From the NCBI RefSeq assembly GCF_024868665.1, contig NC_079891.1:13557058-13621057 (forward strand): 64,000 bases of DNA, given 5' to 3'. This document shows, piece after piece, positions 48,924 to 60,112 of this stretch. Positions within the stretch are counted from its first letter, which is position 1, and each line of letters opens with the position of its first letter. This stretch comes from Triplophysa rosa (taxonomy: Eukaryota > Chordata > Actinopteri > Cypriniformes > Nemacheilidae). The position numbers were made by a program, and so were the translations under genes. The notes beneath the pieces were generated by a model. It worked only from the letters and a program-made list of their open reading frames with translations. It made no database searches and was not told where the DNA came from.

Positions 48924-51816
48924 TCAAGATTTTTTTGTCTCATCAGGGATGTGTGGATATAATTGATAGTCCTGATAAGGAGGTAAAGCTGAGGGGTCAG
49001 ATTGTTGAGAATTTGAAACTGGAGGATGAAGTTGTGCTGGAGGTCCAGGGTAACCAGGAGGAGCAAACTGACTCAGAGGTCCAGCATAACCGGGTGCAGC
49101 ATATTGACCAGGGGGTCCAGAGTTACCAAACTGACCAGGAGAAGGTCCATAGTTCCCAGAGGCCCCAAACTGACCAGGAGAAGGTCCATAGTTTGCAGGG
49201 GTACCGAATTGTCCAGGGGCCATAGGAGGAGCATTGGGGTATGCACTGCCTCCTGCTTGTTGGTTCCAAATTCCAAAGTCACTATTAGAGGGACCCTTTG
49301 CACCTGAGGAAGTCTGAGGAGGTAGAAGGACGACTGGAAATTTGATCTCTGGATCTGAGGCATATGGCACATCAAGGCAGACCTAAAAACAAAGATTACA
49401 TGTTTCTTAAAAGATGATTCAATTAGAAATGGGTCTTAACAGATATCTTAAATTATATAACAGTTAACAACCCTAACTCTACACTTTTAAACTAAAATAG
49501 AAGATAAAATTTGTATTTTTGTTTGGTTATCTTTTTAATTAAATTAATAAAAATCGCTGAAACTTACTCTCAGTCTGTACTCAACCTTGATGATCCTACA
49601 GTTAAAGATAGAGGCACTAAGGCTAGGTGGAATTGTAAGCACTTTGGTGATATTTTTGTTTGTTTTCTGCTCGATAGGTTCTCCCTCCTCTTTAAGAATG
49701 TCATGTGTGTGTATCCTTCGTTTGCTTCTTGCAAAGAAACTGTGTTTTTCATACAGGCAGTATTTTGGCTTGATTGCACGGGATGAATTGTTCTGAATTT
49801 CAGCCAAAACTTTCAATCCCTCATCTGAAAAAAAAATAGACAGACTCTGTAATGAATATTACTTTGAAATATCAATATGATTTTTATACATGTATTATAG
49901 GGGATTACACACCACAACATTTACATCTGGTACATCATATGTTTTAGGTGATCACCAGTGCACAGCACTAAATATGAGAAAACCACTTTCTGTGACAGGT
50001 TATAAAAATCAGATAAAAAAAAACAATTGGAATCCTATATTAAATAAGAAACTTGTATTCGATGATGTATTGTGTGCTCGTGATTTAGTTCCTCCCGCCG
50101 CAAACCCCCAGGAGGTCATCTGTTTTCGGAAATAATCATACAGCTGTATCTATCTTTTATAAATGTGATCAAAATAAATACTCTTCGAAGATACGAAGTA
50201 TGCAATACAACTCTATAGGTACTCAAGATTAATATGAGATTGGCAGAAACTGCGCGTTCAACCGGACCTTTAACAGCTGAATCATGTGATCTCAAAAATC
50301 TCAAAAAAGACCTACAGTAATTCCTTCTATTCATCCACAATCTACTTTGCTTCCAAAGGAGAGTTAAAAAAGTAAACTAAAGTCCACCCACTTAGTTTTT
50401 CCCTGCACGCTTTTTTTTGCAGAATCTATTGAAAAAAATGCAATACAATATACATAACATGTCTTCAGAGGTGTATAAAAATCTTACATATATGAAGCGT
50501 TATGTTTTTATTACCTTAGAATGAGCTATTTCTATATACTGGACCTTCCACATGGAAGTTTTACGTTAACAATATTATAGATGTAAGCCTGTTACAAATG
50601 CACATACTGAACATAATAATCTGAACATTCTATTTTCATTGCTTTGCACTGTCTGTCTTGTGTAGTCACATGACTAAGAAACTGATCTTTATAAGACTGG
50701 TTTGCAAAGAATTTAATTGCATCTCTTTCATAATTTTGTTTGAATGAACTGGGTATACATGACACAAGCAACTAAAAACACATGTTGAGAAAACATCAGC
50801 ACTGCCTGTTTTACCAAGGTAGTATCCTGTTTTCTCAGTCTTTATGTTCATGGCAACACTCCCAGATGTAAAGAGCTTCATTTGCTTATCTCTGGCTCCA
50901 TACTGAGGTGCCTAAAGAAGACAAAACACAAATACTATGTAACAAAACCTCCAACCATTGTAAATGTATGTTCAAAGTAAAAATTATTTTAGAAAGGATC
51001 TCACCAGAAGTTCAGGATTTTGTGGTTCAGGTTTGGGAACATAGTGGAACTCAGCTTTGGCTTTGCTAGAAACCCGCACTGACCTGCACAGTTTTGTCTT
51101 TAAGGTGTACACAATTTTGCCTGCTGAACCTTTGAAAGATGGTGGGTAATTCCTATATGTAAGACAAATATGTAGAGTTACTTATTATATGTAGGCTATA
51201 TGTTTCTAAGCGACATTCTATATTTAATGTAAATAAATGTTTCAAAAACGTTTTGCCATAGCCAGGCCTACTTACTGTTGAGGCAACTGAAAAACGAATG
51301 GGTAAACATGACGTCCTGGTGCCACAACTGAGCGATCTACCAAGGCAAGATTATAGGGAAGGAAACCAGTTTGCTTTATTAGTTTCTCAAGGCACCAATA
51401 TTTTACATTAATTTTATGTAGCCTACGAATAAACTTACAAGGCTGTCCAGAGGGGTCTTTCACCAACTCATTGTCATTACCTAAAACACCAAACAGCAAA
51501 TGTATGGTTAACTAAACAAAGTATCAACGTGGCTACTGCCAAAGCTCATCCTACCATGTGATTTGTCCTCCCGAACGAAAAAGCGCTCCATCGAATAAAA
51601 CTTTTCCTTATCTGAGTAAACAACGGTGGTTTTGCCATAATGCTCGCTCCATTGGACGTCTGCCTTCCCTTTTATTGTGATACTTAAAGATTGCATTTGT
51701 GTTTCCTTCGCAACATCGAGAATGACTTGTCCCGATAAAAAATCTCCGTTGGTAAACGTATTGTTCTGATTTATTGAACTGTAAATCACAGATATGCTCT
51801 TGACGGTGAAAGACAT
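48924..51816 (-). CDS. Arrestin domain-containing protein (alpha-arrestin, ARRDC3-like), 7 exons
   Basis: Minus-strand exons: 51816-51555, 51480-51439, 51336-51276, 51152-51005, 50911-50815, 49824-49568 and 49382-48924. Every junction has GT donor and AG acceptor, and phases agree, giving 1,326 nt and 441 residues. The start is MSFTVKSISVIY; an upstream in-frame ATG at 51891 precedes a segment unlike the family. The N-terminal arrestin fold (about 1-165) contains GDFLSGQVILDV, VAPGRHVYPFVFQLP and SFKGSAGKIVY. The C-terminal arrestin fold (about 170-300) contains LFTSGSVAMNI, EIQNNSSRAIKPKYCLY and IFNCRIIKVEYRLRV. The tail is Pro/Gly-rich with GPSPGQFG repeats and an LPPY motif near the end, a possible WW-domain ligand for NEDD4-type ubiquitin ligases. 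Alpha-arrestins act as cytosolic adaptors in membrane-protein endocytosis. Role inferred from the family. Confidence 0.9.
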
Positions 51817-52042
51817 TGTGTTGCGGTGTTGCAGCAGCTGCTTTAAGTTAAATGTCTTTATTGTTCTCCCCTGAACTTTTAATGCCAGCAAGCAATTCCA
51901 GGAAGGTACAGCGATGACGGTTCAACTTTACACTGTGGGTGGGACACAGTAGTCTGCGCTGTAGGGTGTGGCTGTGCGTCGTCGGCGCGTTTACATGATA
52001 TGCACTAGTATGTATGTTTTAACACTGTCCAAATGAGTATGT
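51817..52042 (-). promoter_or_regulatory. Likely 5' UTR and promoter side of the arrestin-domain gene
   Basis: The interval between the start codon and the hAT element is more GC/CpG-rich (TGTGCGTCGTCGGCGCGT at about 51972-51989) than the surroundings. No TATA box was identified. A transposon starts only about 235 bp upstream of the start codon. Confidence 0.4.
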
Positions 52043-52678
52043 ATAACTGGCAGGGGCGTCGCACCCGTGGGGGACACTTTTCCCGGTGAGAGGGTTCAAC
52101 ACCCGCACTTTTTCTAGTTTTTCCGCAGTTTTTCCACACACCCACACTTTTCCCGGTGCGAGGGTTCAACTATGGAGGACTAAACCTGCAAAAATTATAA
52201 ATAAATAAATATATAAACGAATAAATGTAATAATATGAAAATAAATAAAGGAATGAATGGTTTGATAAAACAAAATAATTCGTTTTTAGCTATTATTGAT
52301 CTTAGCTTTAACTTTTCTTTTCATTTTTTAAATTGATTTATTATTTTTTGTGTCCATTTTTAATTATTTTTAATTATTATTATTATTTATTTTTAGATTA
52401 TTTTATTTATCATTTCCTTTTATTTTTACATTTATTTATTTATACGTTTATTTATTTTTATATTTATTTATTATCGCATGTATTTATTTCCACTTTTATT
52501 TATTTATTCTTGAATTTATTCTTACTTTTCTGTGTCTTGTATGATAATTAGATGGGTTGGTCTTGCCTACTATTGGTTCAGCGTAGATTGAAGCGTTTGA
52601 TCGATTACTCTTGACTTGTTTTGGACTAACGTCACGTCACTCACTGATCGTTTGCTTCGTGTATAACGTTAAGTAACT

Positions 52679-52903
52679 ATGGCGGGCGCACAATTAGCTA
52701 GAGAGTTACAGCATTTAGCCAATGAAGTCGATAACCATGCATCAAATGACTGTGTGTCATTTAGATTAGGTGCGCTTATTGATGTTTTATTACAGATTGA
52801 CGGCGAGATAAATGACAAAGTTCTTCAAAATCTGTGCGAGTCAGGGGGTGCTAAGGTGGTGACCAAGTTCCGGTTACAGGTCCTCTGCCAAAGAGGTGCA
52901 TGA
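52679..52903 (+). pseudogene. Arm-encoded ORF start, left copy (deleted)
   Basis: It begins MAGAQLARELQHLANEVDN and shares HASND and DGEINDKVL with the frame in the opposite arm. After DGEINDKVL about 30 bp present in the other arm (encoding PRLLASLQHI) are missing and the reading diverges, ending at a stop after 74 codons. I do not recognise the family. It could be a first exon of a transposase or an accessory protein captured in the terminal repeat. Confidence 0.5.
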
Positions 52904-53049
52904 ACGACCTCAGCAGATTCGTCGATTCTGAAAGCACAAGACGACTTGATATTAAGATGTCTAATAAACACAGACTTTCTTGTTACATGATTTTGACATT
53001 CTTGTTAAGATTGCAAATTATTGGTATGATCGCCCGTAACGGCTGAAGC

Positions 53050-53170
53050 GAGGTGAAAAAATAAATAAAGCGATTTGACACGGGATTCGTACCCATACAA
53101 TAAAGCGAGGCAGCGTGTCACTACGGTAACAATCACACTAAGCTATTTCGCAATGCTAGCTGCTGCGGAT
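53050..53170 (-). other. tRNA-like sequence with A- and B-box motifs
   Basis: On the minus strand TAGCTTAGTGTG (53145-53134) resembles a tRNA A box. GGTACGAATCC (53093-53083) resembles a B box with one change from GGTTCGANTCC. The B-box region can form a 5-bp stem with a 7-nt loop (ATGGG-TACGAAT-CCCGT). The spacing (52 nt start to start) is long for a plain tRNA, and no acceptor stem or anticodon arm is convincing. It may be a decayed tRNA or SINE head in the core of the foldback element. Confidence 0.4.
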
Positions 53171-53568
53171 CTTTGCAATAATATCAAGATGTCACACAAC
53201 AATATGCAGCTGGATGAATCAAGGGAATATGCCCGTTTTAACTTGTGACCTCTGTGTTATTTATCTCTTATGGAATGTAGTTTACGAGTACCGTTTAGTA
53301 ACCACGTCTTTTTAGAAGGAATGGTTTCCATTTGATGGCCCCTGTAGTGAAAGAACGATGCTCATTACTACCGTGTTAACTTGTGACTTAAGTTCACTAT
53401 GTCTCAATTCATTTACATTATGTTACATCATGTTACATTAAATCTTTACGCTTTTTCTAACCGAAAGGCTGCTTATAACTATCACTTTGACAAAGCGTTA
53501 GCTTGCGACTTCGGTTTACAAGCTCATCTGTGTAGTTAAACCTTATTACATTTTGTGCTTTATGATTT

Positions 53569-53799
53569 TCACCAGTTGAACTGTAACACCACCATAGCAC
53601 CCTCTGACTCGCACAGACTTTGAATGTGCTGCAAAGAGGCTAACAACCGAGGGAGAACTTTGTCATTTATCTCGCCGTCAATCTGTAATAAATCATCAAT
53701 AAGTGCATCTAATCTGAATGACACATAGTCATTTGATGCATGGTTATCGACTTCATTGGCTAAATGCTGTAACTCTCTAGCTAATTGTGCGCCCGCCAT
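53569..53799 (-). CDS. Arm-encoded small ORF, right copy
   Basis: The 76-codon frame starts MAGAQLARELQHLANEVDN and is mostly helical and acidic (FRLDALIDDLLQIDGEIND), continuing through PRLLASLQHI. It is the less damaged version of the left-arm copy. It has no recognised domain. A GT-rich stretch near its end (GCTATGGTGGTG) could hold a splice donor leading to a lost downstream exon. The start in each arm is preceded by the same CGTGTATAACGTTAAGTAAC sequence. Confidence 0.45.
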   Translation of the reverse strand: MAGAQLARELQHLANEVDNHASNDYVSFRLDALIDDLLQIDGEINDKVLPRLLASLQHIQSLCESEGAMVVLQFNW

Positions 53800-55326
53800 A
53801 GTTACTTAACGTTATACACGAAGCAAACGATCAGTGAGTGACGTGACGTTAGTCCAAAACAAGTCAAGAGTAATCGATCAAACGCTTCAATCTACGCTGA
53901 ACCAATAGTAGGCAAGACCAACCCATCTAATTATCATACAAGACACAGAAAAGTAAGAATAAATTCAAGAATAAATAAATAAAAAAGTGGAAAATAAATA
54001 AACGTATAAATAAATAAATGTAAAAATAAAAGGAAATGATAAATAAAATAATCTAAAAATAAATAATAATAATAATAATAATAATAAATAATTAAAAAAT
54101 GGACACAAAAAATAATAAATCAATTTAAAAAATGTAAAGAAAAGTTAAAGCTAAGATCAATAATAGCTAAAACGAATTATTTTGTTTTATCAAACCATTC
54201 ATTCCTTTATTTATTTTCATATTATTACATTTATTCGTTTATATATTTATTTATTTATACATTTATTTATTTATAATTTTTGCAGGTTTAGTCCTCCATA
54301 TTCAACACCCGCACTTTTTCCACAAACGCCTTACAGCAGTCGCTCCTCCGTTTCTCTGGTCTGCGGCTGCCTCCTCTCCCCTCCCCTCTCGAACTTGACA
54401 CCGGCTTTGAGTGTGACCGGCTGATGATTGGCTGTTCTGCCTTAAGTCCCTCCTCTCTTGGTGTGTTAGATTTATCGGTCAGCTCGTGCTGAGGAGGCGG
54501 GAACTTATGGTTATGGTTATTTACATCTCCCTTTTCCAGGTACTTTGAATGAGTGTTTATGCTTTCGAGGTTTTTAAATAAGCTTTTTAAATAAGCTTGA
54601 TATGTGTTTGGGAAGATGTTCTGTTTATGTTTTGTTGACATGTCGAGCGTTTTCTGTATTATATTTCGTTTTTTAGACTAATGCTAATTGGGATATTGTT
54701 CAGCAGCTAGCTAAATTCGGTTATGTATTGTTAACATGTGGCATGCAATGTATAAAGTAACTGTGATGAAGAAGGCAGGGAACTGACGAGGAGGAGGGAC
54801 ACATTGTCATTGTTAAGCAGTGTATTTATGGGTTTATTGCCAGTGCAATTGATTTTGATATTTTGAGCATTGTTTGTTGATTAGCTGAATACTTTTGTGG
54901 ATACTTACATGTTGTGTTTGATTGTACCTGTTGAGGAGAAAAAAGTGAGAAATGATGTCATTGTTTGCATACCTGTTGAAGATGAAAGAAAAGTGTATAT
55001 TATTGTAATGTTTAAAAACAGTAAATTGTTACATTATTTATACCACCAGAGAAAAAGCTTTGTGTGGGCTCCCCCTTTCAAGGCGCAAGTAAGCAAAATT
55101 TAGCAGTCTCAGTCACAGTCCTGTCAGACCCATGTCACTATCAAGCTTACCACCGAGTGTTATTATACTTTTCTAGTATCACTCTTTTACATGGGAAGCT
55201 TTTTATATCTTGAATGTTATACCTTTTGTACCCTTCTGTCATTGTATTCATCGTTTTTATTGTTAACAAACAAACCACATCCATCCCCCGCACTTTTGAA
55301 AAGCTTGCTATGCCCCTGATAACTGG

Positions 55327-55640
55327 CATAAAAGTAAAAATACCAATTCATTTAATTTAGCTTCCCCAAGCTATTTCACATATTTGATATCCAAATAAAC
55401 CAAAATGCATTAAACCATTTTTTTCATTTGTTATAAAAACGTTAAAAAGTAAAATCTGTCTCCTGGAAATTGACTAAGCATGTCCAACATAATAAAGACA
55501 CATATAGGCTAAACTACTTTATGACAAAATATACAGTGCTGTATGGACAAACTAGGGCAAACAGTCAAAGAACTTACTAAAACCTAAACCCACTGGGTTG
55601 TGCTGTCCAATCAATGAAAACTATGGAGTGATTCTGCGGA
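55327..55640. other. AT-rich spacer
   Basis: No gene or repeat boundary seen. Confidence 0.4.
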
Positions 55641-55985
55641 CTAAATTAAAAAGGAATTGCAAACTGCATTTGCAAATGCGTTTTCTATTTGTTCGTGTCA
55701 AAATTGTGACATAATTCAAACGCAAATGCAAACCGTTTTCATTTGCATTTACGTGAACGTACAATGTCTGCCAAATTTCAAAAGGAAAAGCAAAGTCTAT
55801 TTGCAAATGAATTACCTCTGTCTTACGAGTTACGACCCTGCCATATTTAAATCGCAATAGCAATTCCCCATATGCTATTTCACTTCCTCTGGTGTCACGT
55901 ATTAAGCCTGCCAAAACTCAAATGAAATCGCAAATCCCTTTGCATTTGCGTTTCCTCTGACTTGTACAGAAACCTGTCAATCAAT
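55641..55985. repeat. Degenerate repeats with GCAAATGCGTTT-like cores
   Basis: Several direct and inverted variants of GCAAATGCGTTT, CAAACGCAAATGCA, TTTGCATTTGCGTTT and ATCGCAAAT occur at roughly 80-bp intervals, alternating with CTGCCAAA.TTCAAA and CCTCTG motifs. The arrangement is like a decayed MITE or short tandem array; the superfamily is unknown. Confidence 0.6.
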
Positions 55986-57829
55986 GGCGGGGGTGGGCTT
56001 ATTCAACGGAATAATGTGAGGAAAGTGACATCATTCACCATCGCAGTGGTGGCAGTCAGTCCAACACCAAGGTGACACCGTCAGGGCGACACTGGTTGTG
56101 GCTAAAAGGGATTCAGCTACAGCTAAAAGCCAAAATAACAATAATGTAACAAACGAGGATCAGATGCAAGTTTCATATAGAGAAAATCTTTACAATGAAT
56201 CTTAATTGCGGTACTTAACAAGTATAATTTAAAGAAGTTCAATGGGCTCGATACGGAGTCGTATTAAGACCTCATGGTGCCCCTGGGCAACAGCCCCAGA
56301 GGTGCCCCCCATCAACCCACACGCATGAATCCACTCATTAAAAGATGTATATATTCAAAGATTTTATAAGAATGAAACTCAGCAATTTACAATATACTAT
56401 TTTACAAGAATTACACATTAACATGAATAGAACACAAAAAAACAACTCTTTTCCATTAAGTATTTTTACAATTAGGCCTACTGTAGTTAAGGGGCACCTG
56501 CTTTCTGTTGTAATGTTACATTTCAGGTTTTGATGTAGTGAAAAAAATCACTGTGTAAGTGTAAATGTTGTGCGTGCCACAAAGTGGGGGTACAGGGACA
56601 CACACACACACTATACACTGTAAAAATTAAAGGTACTTTGAGGAACCATTTGGGGTTCTTCATTGCCACGCCGGCGGAACCCTCAGGGGAAACTCAAGGC
56701 ACCGCTTCACGAAGGGCGGTTCTCTGAGGAACCCTCAAGGCTTCTGGGTGATCCCTTTTATTAAAATGGTCTGGAACCATCTTGGATGCTTCAAGGCACC
56801 ATTTCAGTTTATATTTGCTATTCACAATATTTTAATAAGCAGAAATACTAAATCAAATACAACAGTTTATTGATAAACAACAACAATTTACATTGAATAA
56901 ATATTTACAGAATGGTCAATATTGAACATTACCATTCTAAATTCATGAAATCACATGTATAATTAATATTGTGTTGGTGATATTGTTATAAATGAAAAGT
57001 CTTTATCTTAACAAATCTAACCAAACAATTTGCCTTAAATTTAAATATACTGTACATACAGAAATATTTCAGGTACTTTGTACAAATGTACAATTGTAAA
57101 ACAGTCCAGCAAAAAAGTAATGTCTCATAGCAAGGCCAACACCCATGTTAAGGTTGTAATTTGCCAAAAAGCAAATCCTTGCGAGCTAGAGAAAACAATG
57201 CTGTTCTCTCCAAATGGGTTTCCTGCTATTACCAGGTGGTGTGAGGATCCATGTAGTCAAAGTCAAAATTATTTCTATAGTACATTTCACAATTTTGCAT
57301 TGCTAAAGTAGATATGTATTTATGGCAAAAAGAGAACAGGAGCTGCGCCTGTTGGCCTTAGGTGTCCCAGGCAATGCAAGGATGAGCATCAGGGTGGGCT
57401 GGTCTGTTGGCCTTGGGTTTCCCTGGGAATAAGACATGGAGACCAAAAAGAGGGATTTAGATAACGTCTCATAAAACATTACATTTAATCATTTAGCACA
57501 TCACAAATTGGTTTACAAATGTAACAATAAACAAAATATTACAATGCCTGGAAGTCACTGTTTTGGTCTATGGTTAAGGAGTACAATAGGCTATTTATAG
57601 CAACAACTGTAATAATCCACTTTATTCAGATTTTCCATTGTCGATGAGTATTTTTACAAGTGCAAATATAACAAATAACATAATAATGAAAAATCACAAT
57701 AAATATAATACTTACATTTTTTTGCTGTTCAACTGGAAAATACTGAAAATTCTGAGTTAAAAGGATAAAAACAGAACTGAATGATAAAATATTTAATTAC
57801 AGACAATTTATGTAACATGGGTGGGAAAA
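55986..57829. other. Gene-free interval with a decayed DNA-transposon end
   Basis: Near 56616 CACTGTAAAAATTAAAGG is followed by GAACC / GGAACCCTC motifs up to about 56805. This resembles teleost MITEs with GAACC-rich subterminal regions, but no matching right end was found. No gene is supported in the remainder. Confidence 0.4.
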
Positions 57830-59215
57830 CGGTCCGTGTATCATCTGATCATTTGATTATTCCATTCAATATAACAAACGGAAAAAAGAAAAAAAAACAC
57901 TTGATATTTCGTTTTTCCGTTTTTCTGTATGCACAAAAATAAAAAATCGATGTTTTTCTTCTTATTTCAGCTTGAAACAGGAAATCCAATAAATAAATAA
58001 ACAAAAACGAAATAACGACCCTAATTACTGTTTTTCTAATTTTTGGGTGATTTTGCATGGATTTCTGCGCGCGCAGGCGCACTGTGTGAGCGCGGCAGCG
58101 CGCCTAGAGCTCTTCACGAATCTCGCGATCGATCAGTTATCATTTACAATGGCTTCACTCGAGCTGTACATGTTTCATATTCATCAAATGTTTATTAATA
58201 ATATGACATATCACGAGATGCCGGAAAAGAGGCCATGCTCTCTGGGGAACACTGCAACATTATTATGGTCCCTCCGTGAGGTACAGGCTCTGGCATGTTA
58301 CCTAAAAACAGTAGCCTAATGCAAAAAAATCTGCATAATGGAAATTATTGCCTACATAGACATAGGCACATGACTACAATCATTTGGCAGTTTACTTGGT
58401 TAATTTAGCTAAAACTGATGTAATGTAATAGTGCAAATGACTAGCCTACACAAAAACCACACAGTTTCAACACAAACTGAACATCTTTTATGAATTATAT
58501 ATATATATATATGCTCTATAGCAGGACAGTAGTTTTAGCTGGGGGATCCTAATGAACTCGGTTGAGTGAAGTTACGGGGTGTGGGGGTTGGGTGGGGTGG
58601 ATGATGGGTTGGGGCTGTTCGCGTCACATAACTTCTAAATTACAAAAGTAATTTATGGATTTACACCTTTGCTGCTGCAAGCCAGCTGTGGCTACTTAAT
58701 CGTTTACTTAAATTTCACATATAAAAAGCAATAATGCTAACAAACTTCGACTGTAAGCTCTGGAAAGTACTGTATGTGAACGTTAGACATTGTTCAATAT
58801 ATATATTTGAAATATTTTCCACCGTCATGTCCTCCTCTCTCAGTGTGACTCTTTTAGTGGGAGTGAAAAGTACAAACAAAGCATATGCAAATGCATTAAT
58901 TTCCATTTCGAGCTTCGCAAGTTCGCATGCACTTGATCCCGGTAAGCCGCTGTACATTGCGCATGCGCAAAGCGTACGCGCGCAGAAGACCCTGGGAAAT
59001 CACCCAAAAATGAAAAAACTATAATTAGGGTCGTTACTTCGTTTTGGTTTATTTATTTATTGGATTTCCCTTTTAAAGCTGAAATAAGAAAAACATCGTT
59101 TTTTTATTTTTGTGCATAGAGAAAAACGGAAAAACGAAATATCGACTGTTTTTTTTTCTTTTTCCGTTTGTTACAATGAATGGAATAATCAAATGATCAG
59201 ATGATACACGGACCG
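57830..59215. mobile_element. Foldback DNA transposon with about 250-bp inverted arms
   Basis: The left arm (57830-58079) starts CGGTCCGTGTATCATCTGAT. The right arm (58968-59215) ends ATCAGATGATACACGGACCG. The arms stay alignable through ACGGAAAAACGAAATATCGA-type sequence to the CGCGCGCAG boundary, with scattered differences. AAAA lies on both sides and may be the target duplication, but it is low-complexity. The interior is asymmetric: GC/CpG-rich next to the left arm (58060-58130), AT-rich later. Confidence 0.82.
58047..58319 (+). other. CpG-rich interior block with a small open frame
   Basis: GCGCGCGCAGGCGCACTGTG and CTCGCGATCGATCAG precede an ATG at 58149 (MASLELYMFHIHQMF), in frame with an upstream ATG in the arm. 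A CpG-rich start followed by a short frame suggests a promoter and first exon within the transposon, but there is no recognised domain and the frame ends at 58319. Confidence 0.3.
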
Positions 59216-59457
59216 AAAACCATTCAACACAAACATCAATAAGTTAAAAAAGAGCTATACATTCACTAAAAGTGAACATAATAGCTAAAAGTGGCTAAAA
59301 GTCATTGTTTGTCATTTAACACTAACGTTACCCATTTAACGTTAGCCCCACTAGCTTCATCTTAACTTATAGTATACAGTTTACATTAAAAAACAGACGA
59401 GAAAAAATAATAAAAGATAATACAAACAAAACAACAAAGACAACAAAGAAAAGACAA
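59216..59457. other. AT-rich sequence before the assembly gap
   Basis: No gene seen; it ends in an A-rich stretch (ACAAAGAAAAGACAA) at the gap edge. Confidence 0.45.
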
Positions 59458-60112
59458 NNNNNNNNNNNNNNNNNNNNNNNNNNNNNNNNNNNNNNNNNNN
59501 NNNNNNNNNNNNNNNNNNNNNNNNNNNNNNNNNNNNNNNNNNNNNNNNNNNNNNNNNNNNNNNNNNNNNNNNNNNNNNNNNNNNNNNNNNNNNNNNNNNN
59601 NNNNNNNNNNNNNNNNNNNNNNNNNNNNNNNNNNNNNNNNNNNNNNNNNNNNNNNNNNNNNNNNNNNNNNNNNNNNNNNNNNNNNNNNNNNNNNNNNNNN
59701 NNNNNNNNNNNNNNNNNNNNNNNNNNNNNNNNNNNNNNNNNNNNNNNNNNNNNNNNNNNNNNNNNNNNNNNNNNNNNNNNNNNNNNNNNNNNNNNNNNNN
59801 NNNNNNNNNNNNNNNNNNNNNNNNNNNNNNNNNNNNNNNNNNNNNNNNNNNNNNNNNNNNNNNNNNNNNNNNNNNNNNNNNNNNNNNNNNNNNNNNNNNN
59901 NNNNNNNNNNNNNNNNNNNNNNNNNNNNNNNNNNNNNNNNNNNNNNNNNNNNNNNNNNNNNNNNNNNNNNNNNNNNNNNNNNNNNNNNNNNNNNNNNNNN
60001 NNNNNNNNNNNNNNNNNNNNNNNNNNNNNNNNNNNNNNNNNNNNNNNNNNNNNNNNNNNNNNNNNNNNNNNNNNNNNNNNNNNNNNNNNNNNNNNNNNNN
60101 NNNNNNNNNNNN
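59458..60112. other. Assembly gap (655 N)
   Basis: The sequence is unknown. The open frames that cross it are artefacts of reading N as open. The base composition differs strongly on the two sides (AT-rich left, GC-rich DIRS-like right), so the gap probably contains the edge of that element. Confidence 0.99.

Larger units (their letters stand above)
52171..54300. mobile_element. Foldback DNA transposon with about 0.7-kb inverted arms
   Basis: Both ends read TATGGAGGACTAAACCTGCA inward. The perfect 6-bp duplication TTCAAC lies at 52165-52170 and 54301-54306. The arms run about 52171-52860 and 53578-54300 and include AT-rich TTTA/AAAT arrays, a unique block (TGGGTTGGTCTTGCC) and a short ORF present in both arms. 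The centre (about 52860-53577) is not repeated. A 6-bp duplication does not fit hAT (8), Tc1/mariner (2), Harbinger (3) or piggyBac (4). Dada elements are reported with 6-7 bp, but I cannot confirm that assignment. Confidence 0.87.
52051..55318. mobile_element. hAT-type non-autonomous transposon with a nested element
   Basis: The left end is CAGGGGCGTCGCACCC and the right end is ...GCTTGCTATGCCCCTG. The perfect 8-bp duplication ATAACTGG is at 52043-52050 and 55319-55326, which together define a hAT insertion. The insertion lies on the upstream side of the arrestin-domain gene. Removing the nested element (2,130 bp plus one 6-bp duplication) leaves about 1.13 kb. No transposase frame is visible; the 68-codon frame at 54897-55103 has no recognised domain. 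Near the left end a roughly 25-bp motif CACTTTTCCCGGTG.GAGGG is present twice (52075 and 52146). Confidence 0.88.

Noticed and set aside
51272..51499. Single 75-codon frame spanning exons 2 and 3 of the arrestin-domain gene
   Set aside because: It reads through a 102-bp intron with good GTAAGT donor and TAG acceptor; splicing restores the family-like sequence and keeps phase.
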